Source: an uncultured Paracoccaceae bacterium (GTDB taxonomy: Bacteria > Pseudomonadota > Alphaproteobacteria > Rhodobacterales > Rhodobacteraceae). Taken from it: a stretch of DNA of 64,000 nucleotides. Within the stretch, counting starts at the first letter, position 1. The number at the start of each line of letters is the position of its first letter. Where the stretch lies: positions 124,001 to 188,000 of the forward strand of contig CALMJS010000015.1 of the NCBI GenBank assembly GCA_937864535.1, read 5' to 3'. Shown here one piece after another: positions 61,261 through 64,000 of this stretch. The position numbers and the translations under genes are program-made. The notes under the pieces are model-generated. The model was given only the letters and a program-made list of their open reading frames with translations. It was not told the DNA's origin and searched no databases.

Positions 61261-64000
61261 ATGTCTGATGAAATGGACGAAATCTGGGCACTCTACCTGG
61301 ACGATGGGACCCAATCGCTCGACCAGATGGAAGCGGCCTTGCTCGCCCTTCAGGAGGGCGGACCCGAAACAGCTGGCGAACACGTCAGCGCCCTGTTCCG
61401 GGCTGTCCATACCTTCAAGGGAAATAGCCGGGTTCTCGGTCTTGCCGTCGTAGAAAGCCGCGCACACGTTGCCGAGGACCTGATCGGTCTGGTGCGTGAC
61501 GAAGGCGTTCCGCTTGACGACGAGATCCTGGAAATCCTGCTCTACGCAGGCGACATCCTGCGCGAAATGCTGGAGCAGACATCTGCCAGCCGCGCTGACG
61601 TCGATCCTGCCGGGTCGGAAGACCTGATGACGCAGATGCGCGACAAGGTGGCCCGCTGCAAGGGCGAGACCGGCGCAGGCGCTCCGGCCGAGGCTGTCGC
61701 AGTGGCAGAGGAACCTGCCGCCGCCGCCGCGCCCGAGCCCGAAACCGTGGTCCCCGCTGCGCCGCCGATCGCCGGTATGTCCGCGGCCTTGTCGCAAATG
61801 GATCAACTCGGCGGTAGCTGGGGCGAGCAGGAATTCGACGAAGACAACGACGACGATGCGTCCGAAGCGCCTCAGACAGTAGACGAGACGCCTGAACCCG
61901 AACCCGAGCCGGCTCCGGCTCCGGCTCCGGCGCCTGTGGTCGAGGCCGTTGCCCCCGCGCCCTCGCCAGAGCAGGACACCCGTCCGGTCCAGATGGCCTC
62001 AAAGCGCTTGATCGACGATCCGAGCTATCGCGACATTTTCAAGGGCATGTCGGACGGTGCGATCACCAAGTTCCGCGGTGCGATGTCCAGTTTTGCCAGT
62101 GATGCAAATGGCGCGATCGCGATTGCCAAGCGCGAGGCGGATAACCTCCATCATGCCGCCAAACAGATGGGGCTGCAGGAATGGGTGCTCGTCCTTGCCG
62201 ACTTTATGCAGGCGAACCTGGACGACCATTCGATCGTCGTTGAAAAGATTGCATCGCTTGTCTTGCGTCTCGAAGAGCTCACGCTCCTCGATTTGACCGA
62301 CGGCGGGGCACAACTGCTCCCCGCGGCTGAGGGCGGCGAGACTTTCTTTGATCGGGTCAAGTATCCGCTGGCCCAATTGTCCAATGCGGGCGTGAGCTGG
62401 GCCCTCGGGGATGCGCCCGACGCGACCACTCTGGCGGAACATGTTGCCGCTGTGCGCGAGGCCGCCGAGGCGCGCGGTCTGATCCGTGTGGCCGACGCCG
62501 TGGGGCGTTTGAACGATGCGAAATCCGCCAAGGATTTCCGTAATTCCGAACTGCGTCTCTACGAGGAATTGGCCGCTGTCGAGCGGGTTCTGGAGGACGA
62601 AGCTGCCGCGTCGAGCGTCAGCCCGACCGAATTGCTGCGCCATTGGTGCGCCGAACACGCCTTTGATACGCTGGCCGCGCTGGATGCCGCACTGGACGGG
62701 ATGAAAAAGTCCGTCGATCTGGACGCGCAATACAGCAATTTTGCGCGGCAGATGCGGTTGATTTTCCACGCCTGTATCCATCACAAGCTGGATACCGCCG
62801 GGCAGCTGTCGATGTCGTTGATCGACCTGTTCGGGCGTGTGCAGACCTCCGGGTCCGCGCCGGATAGCATCCTGATGCACATTGCCCGCGGGTTCATCGA
62901 TACCATTGAACTGGTGTTCGATGCGCTGGAGCAGGGCGAAATTCCGGATACCCAGAGCCTCGATATCCTGTTCGAACAGGCCTCCAACGCAGCCTTTACC
63001 CAAGAAGGCCTGATGACCGCGACGGCCATCGAGCGGCGTCTGAATCTGCCCGAGGATTTCCATCGCGTCCTGTCGCCCGAAAGCGTCAAGACCGCCAGTG
63101 CCGCCATCGAGGCGCGCCATAATTTCTATATCATTCGGGCCGATATCAACGACAAGGAAGATCTGGCCGAGAAATTCCTCGAATGGATCAGCGCGGATAA
63201 CGTCAAGTCGATCACGAACGTCACGGTTTTCCGGAACGCCGACACCCTGTTCGATTTCCTGGTCTCTACGCCGATGGACCAGTCCGAGGTCATCGCCTCG
63301 ATGGCTGAAATGGACCCGTCGGGCAAGTATCTCGCCGTCCAGCAGGTGCTGGAGGACAGCAACGCCGAAATGGTGACCTCGACGGTCCAGGCGGTCGAAG
63401 GCGATCAGCCGGTGAACCAGGGCGCTGGCCTGACGACCGAAATGCTGGAAAGCATCAGCGAGGTCGCCGCAAGTCAGGCGATGGTCAACCATATGCTGTC
63501 CGACCTGTCGGAAATCAGCCTCGAAGAAACCATCGAGACGGCCTTCAAGATTGCCGAGCAGGACCCGGAACAGGGTCGCGCCATGATCCGTAGCGTCGTC
63601 AGCCAATTCTCGGCCAAGCTGCAAGAGGCCGTTCAGGTCGAAACCCAGCTGGTCAGCCAGATGGCCCATCTGCAGGAACAGACGGTGGCGATCCGTTCGC
63701 GTCCGCTCGAGATGCTGATCCGTCCGCTGGAAGCTCTGGTCGAAACGATCTCGCGGAAATCGCGCAGCGAGGCCAAGCTGACCTCGTCTGGTGGCAACAT
63801 GTCGATTGACGTCACGCTGATGGAACATCTGCGCAAAATGCTGCGCATCATGTTGACACATCGCCTGAACATGCCAGAGCGTGCGCCATCCAATATCCAC
63901 ATGTCGTTCCATCGTGATGACGAACGTGTGCTGGTCACCCTCGAAGACGACGGCAAGGGCATCGAGGACGAAAATCTGGTCACGTCACTGGCGGCCCAGA
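61261..64000 (+). CDS. cheA3: CheA3-like protein, P1 domain plus long middle region (partial)
   Basis: The frame is open from the ATG at 61261 to the window edge (913 codons), so the C-terminus is missing. An HPt/P1 domain comes first (FRAVHTFKGNSRVLGL, His50), then an Ala/Pro/Glu/Asp-rich linker (about 140-240) and a long helical region. At about 795-910 there is a sequence that aligns with CheA P3/P4. Its N box is degenerate (HLRKMLRIMLTHRLN) although DDGKGI remains. R. sphaeroides CheA3 likewise has P1, a long special region and P5, and is phosphorylated by CheA4. The track omits this gene because it has no stop in the window. Confidence 0.88.
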   Translation, partial: MSDEMDEIWALYLDDGTQSLDQMEAALLALQEGGPETAGEHVSALFRAVHTFKGNSRVLGLAVVESRAHVAEDLIGLVRDEGVPLDDEILEILLYAGDILREMLEQTSASRADVDPAGSEDLMTQMRDKVARCKGETGAGAPAEAVAVAEEPAAAAAPEPETVVPAAPPIAGMSAALSQMDQLGGSWGEQEFDEDNDDDASEAPQTVDETPEPEPEPAPAPAPAPVVEAVAPAPSPEQDTRPVQMASKRLIDDPSYRDIFKGMSDGAITKFRGAMSSFASDANGAIAIAKREADNLHHAAKQMGLQEWVLVLADFMQANLDDHSIVVEKIASLVLRLEELTLLDLTDGGAQLLPAAEGGETFFDRVKYPLAQLSNAGVSWALGDAPDATTLAEHVAAVREAAEARGLIRVADAVGRLNDAKSAKDFRNSELRLYEELAAVERVLEDEAAASSVSPTELLRHWCAEHAFDTLAALDAALDGMKKSVDLDAQYSNFARQMRLIFHACIHHKLDTAGQLSMSLIDLFGRVQTSGSAPDSILMHIARGFIDTIELVFDALEQGEIPDTQSLDILFEQASNAAFTQEGLMTATAIERRLNLPEDFHRVLSPESVKTASAAIEARHNFYIIRADINDKEDLAEKFLEWISADNVKSITNVTVFRNADTLFDFLVSTPMDQSEVIASMAEMDPSGKYLAVQQVLEDSNAEMVTSTVQAVEGDQPVNQGAGLTTEMLESISEVAASQAMVNHMLSDLSEISLEETIETAFKIAEQDPEQGRAMIRSVVSQFSAKLQEAVQVETQLVSQMAHLQEQTVAIRSRPLEMLIRPLEALVETISRKSRSEAKLTSSGGNMSIDVTLMEHLRKMLRIMLTHRLNMPERAPSNIHMSFHRDDERVLVTLEDDGKGIEDENLVTSLAAQ

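Noticed and set aside
61999-63912. 637-residue ORF on the - strand at the window end
   Set aside because: It is antisense to the cheA3-like gene, which the track omits only because it is open at the window edge.
1-64000. Search for CRISPR arrays, tRNA or rRNA genes, insertion sequences, integrase or phage genes
   Set aside because: No regularly spaced repeats, cloverleaf-like sequences, terminal inverted repeats with transposase, or attachment-site duplications were recognised by eye.

Overview
The window reads as a piece of an alphaproteobacterial chromosome, most likely from the Rhodobacterales (Rhodobacter/Cereibacter-like). The basis is gene content. It carries a Fla1-type flagellar cluster with its own sigma-54 factor, a chemotaxis operon with a split CheA pair, a SltF-type transglycosylase separate from a short FlgJ, a very large FlgK and a MotF-like protein. 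No rRNA, tRNA, CRISPR array, phage or insertion sequence was recognised. Assignment to a genus or species is not possible from the sequence alone.

Region 1 (1-3.2 kb) is copper homeostasis: copZ and copA diverge from a pair of CueR-type promoters with 19-base spacers, and cueR follows copA. Region 2 (3.2-7.7 kb) is purine catabolism from urate to ureidoglycolate: uraH and puuD on the + strand; a fused allantoinase/OHCU decarboxylase, ureidoglycine aminohydrolase and ureidoglycolate lyase on the - strand. Region 3 (7.6-10.8 kb) holds an aldose 1-epimerase, a degenerate DgoK-like protein and a class III aminotransferase related to taurine:pyruvate aminotransferase. Region 4 (10.8-15.9 kb) holds a membrane hybrid histidine kinase, a small periplasmic molybdopterin-fold gene interrupted by an in-frame TGA, a NarL-type response regulator and an acidic low-complexity protein.

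Region 5 (15.9-53.9 kb) is the flagellar cluster. It contains flgBCDEFGHIJKL, sltF, a fleQ-like master regulator that looks broken, motA-motB-fliD, flagellin, rpoN2, a motF/PDZ pair, fliKLMNOPQR-flhB and fleT-fliEFGHIJ. Seven good -24/-12 (sigma-54) promoters can be read directly, at flgB, flgG, sltF, motA, motF, fliK and fleT. The sigma factor and both presumed enhancer-binding proteins are encoded in the same window, so nearly the whole regulatory circuit is visible. flhA, flgA, fliA, flgM, flgN and fliS were not seen.

Region 6 (54.3-64 kb) is a chemotaxis operon in the order orf102, cheA4-like (no P1), cheR, cheB, cheW, cytoplasmic PAS-containing chemoreceptor, cheY, cheA3-like (P1 plus a long middle region, cut by the window end). 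It corresponds to the R. sphaeroides cheOp3 arrangement, which is known to control the Fla1 flagellum.

The points most worth a second look are: the deletion plus frameshift in the fleQ-like gene; the TGA in the signal peptide of the molybdopterin-fold gene; the degenerate ATPase domain inside the CheA3-like protein; a GDP-mannose pyrophosphorylase-like pseudoenzyme inside the flagellar cluster; and the degenerate DgoK-like protein whose ribosome site is folded into a hairpin.
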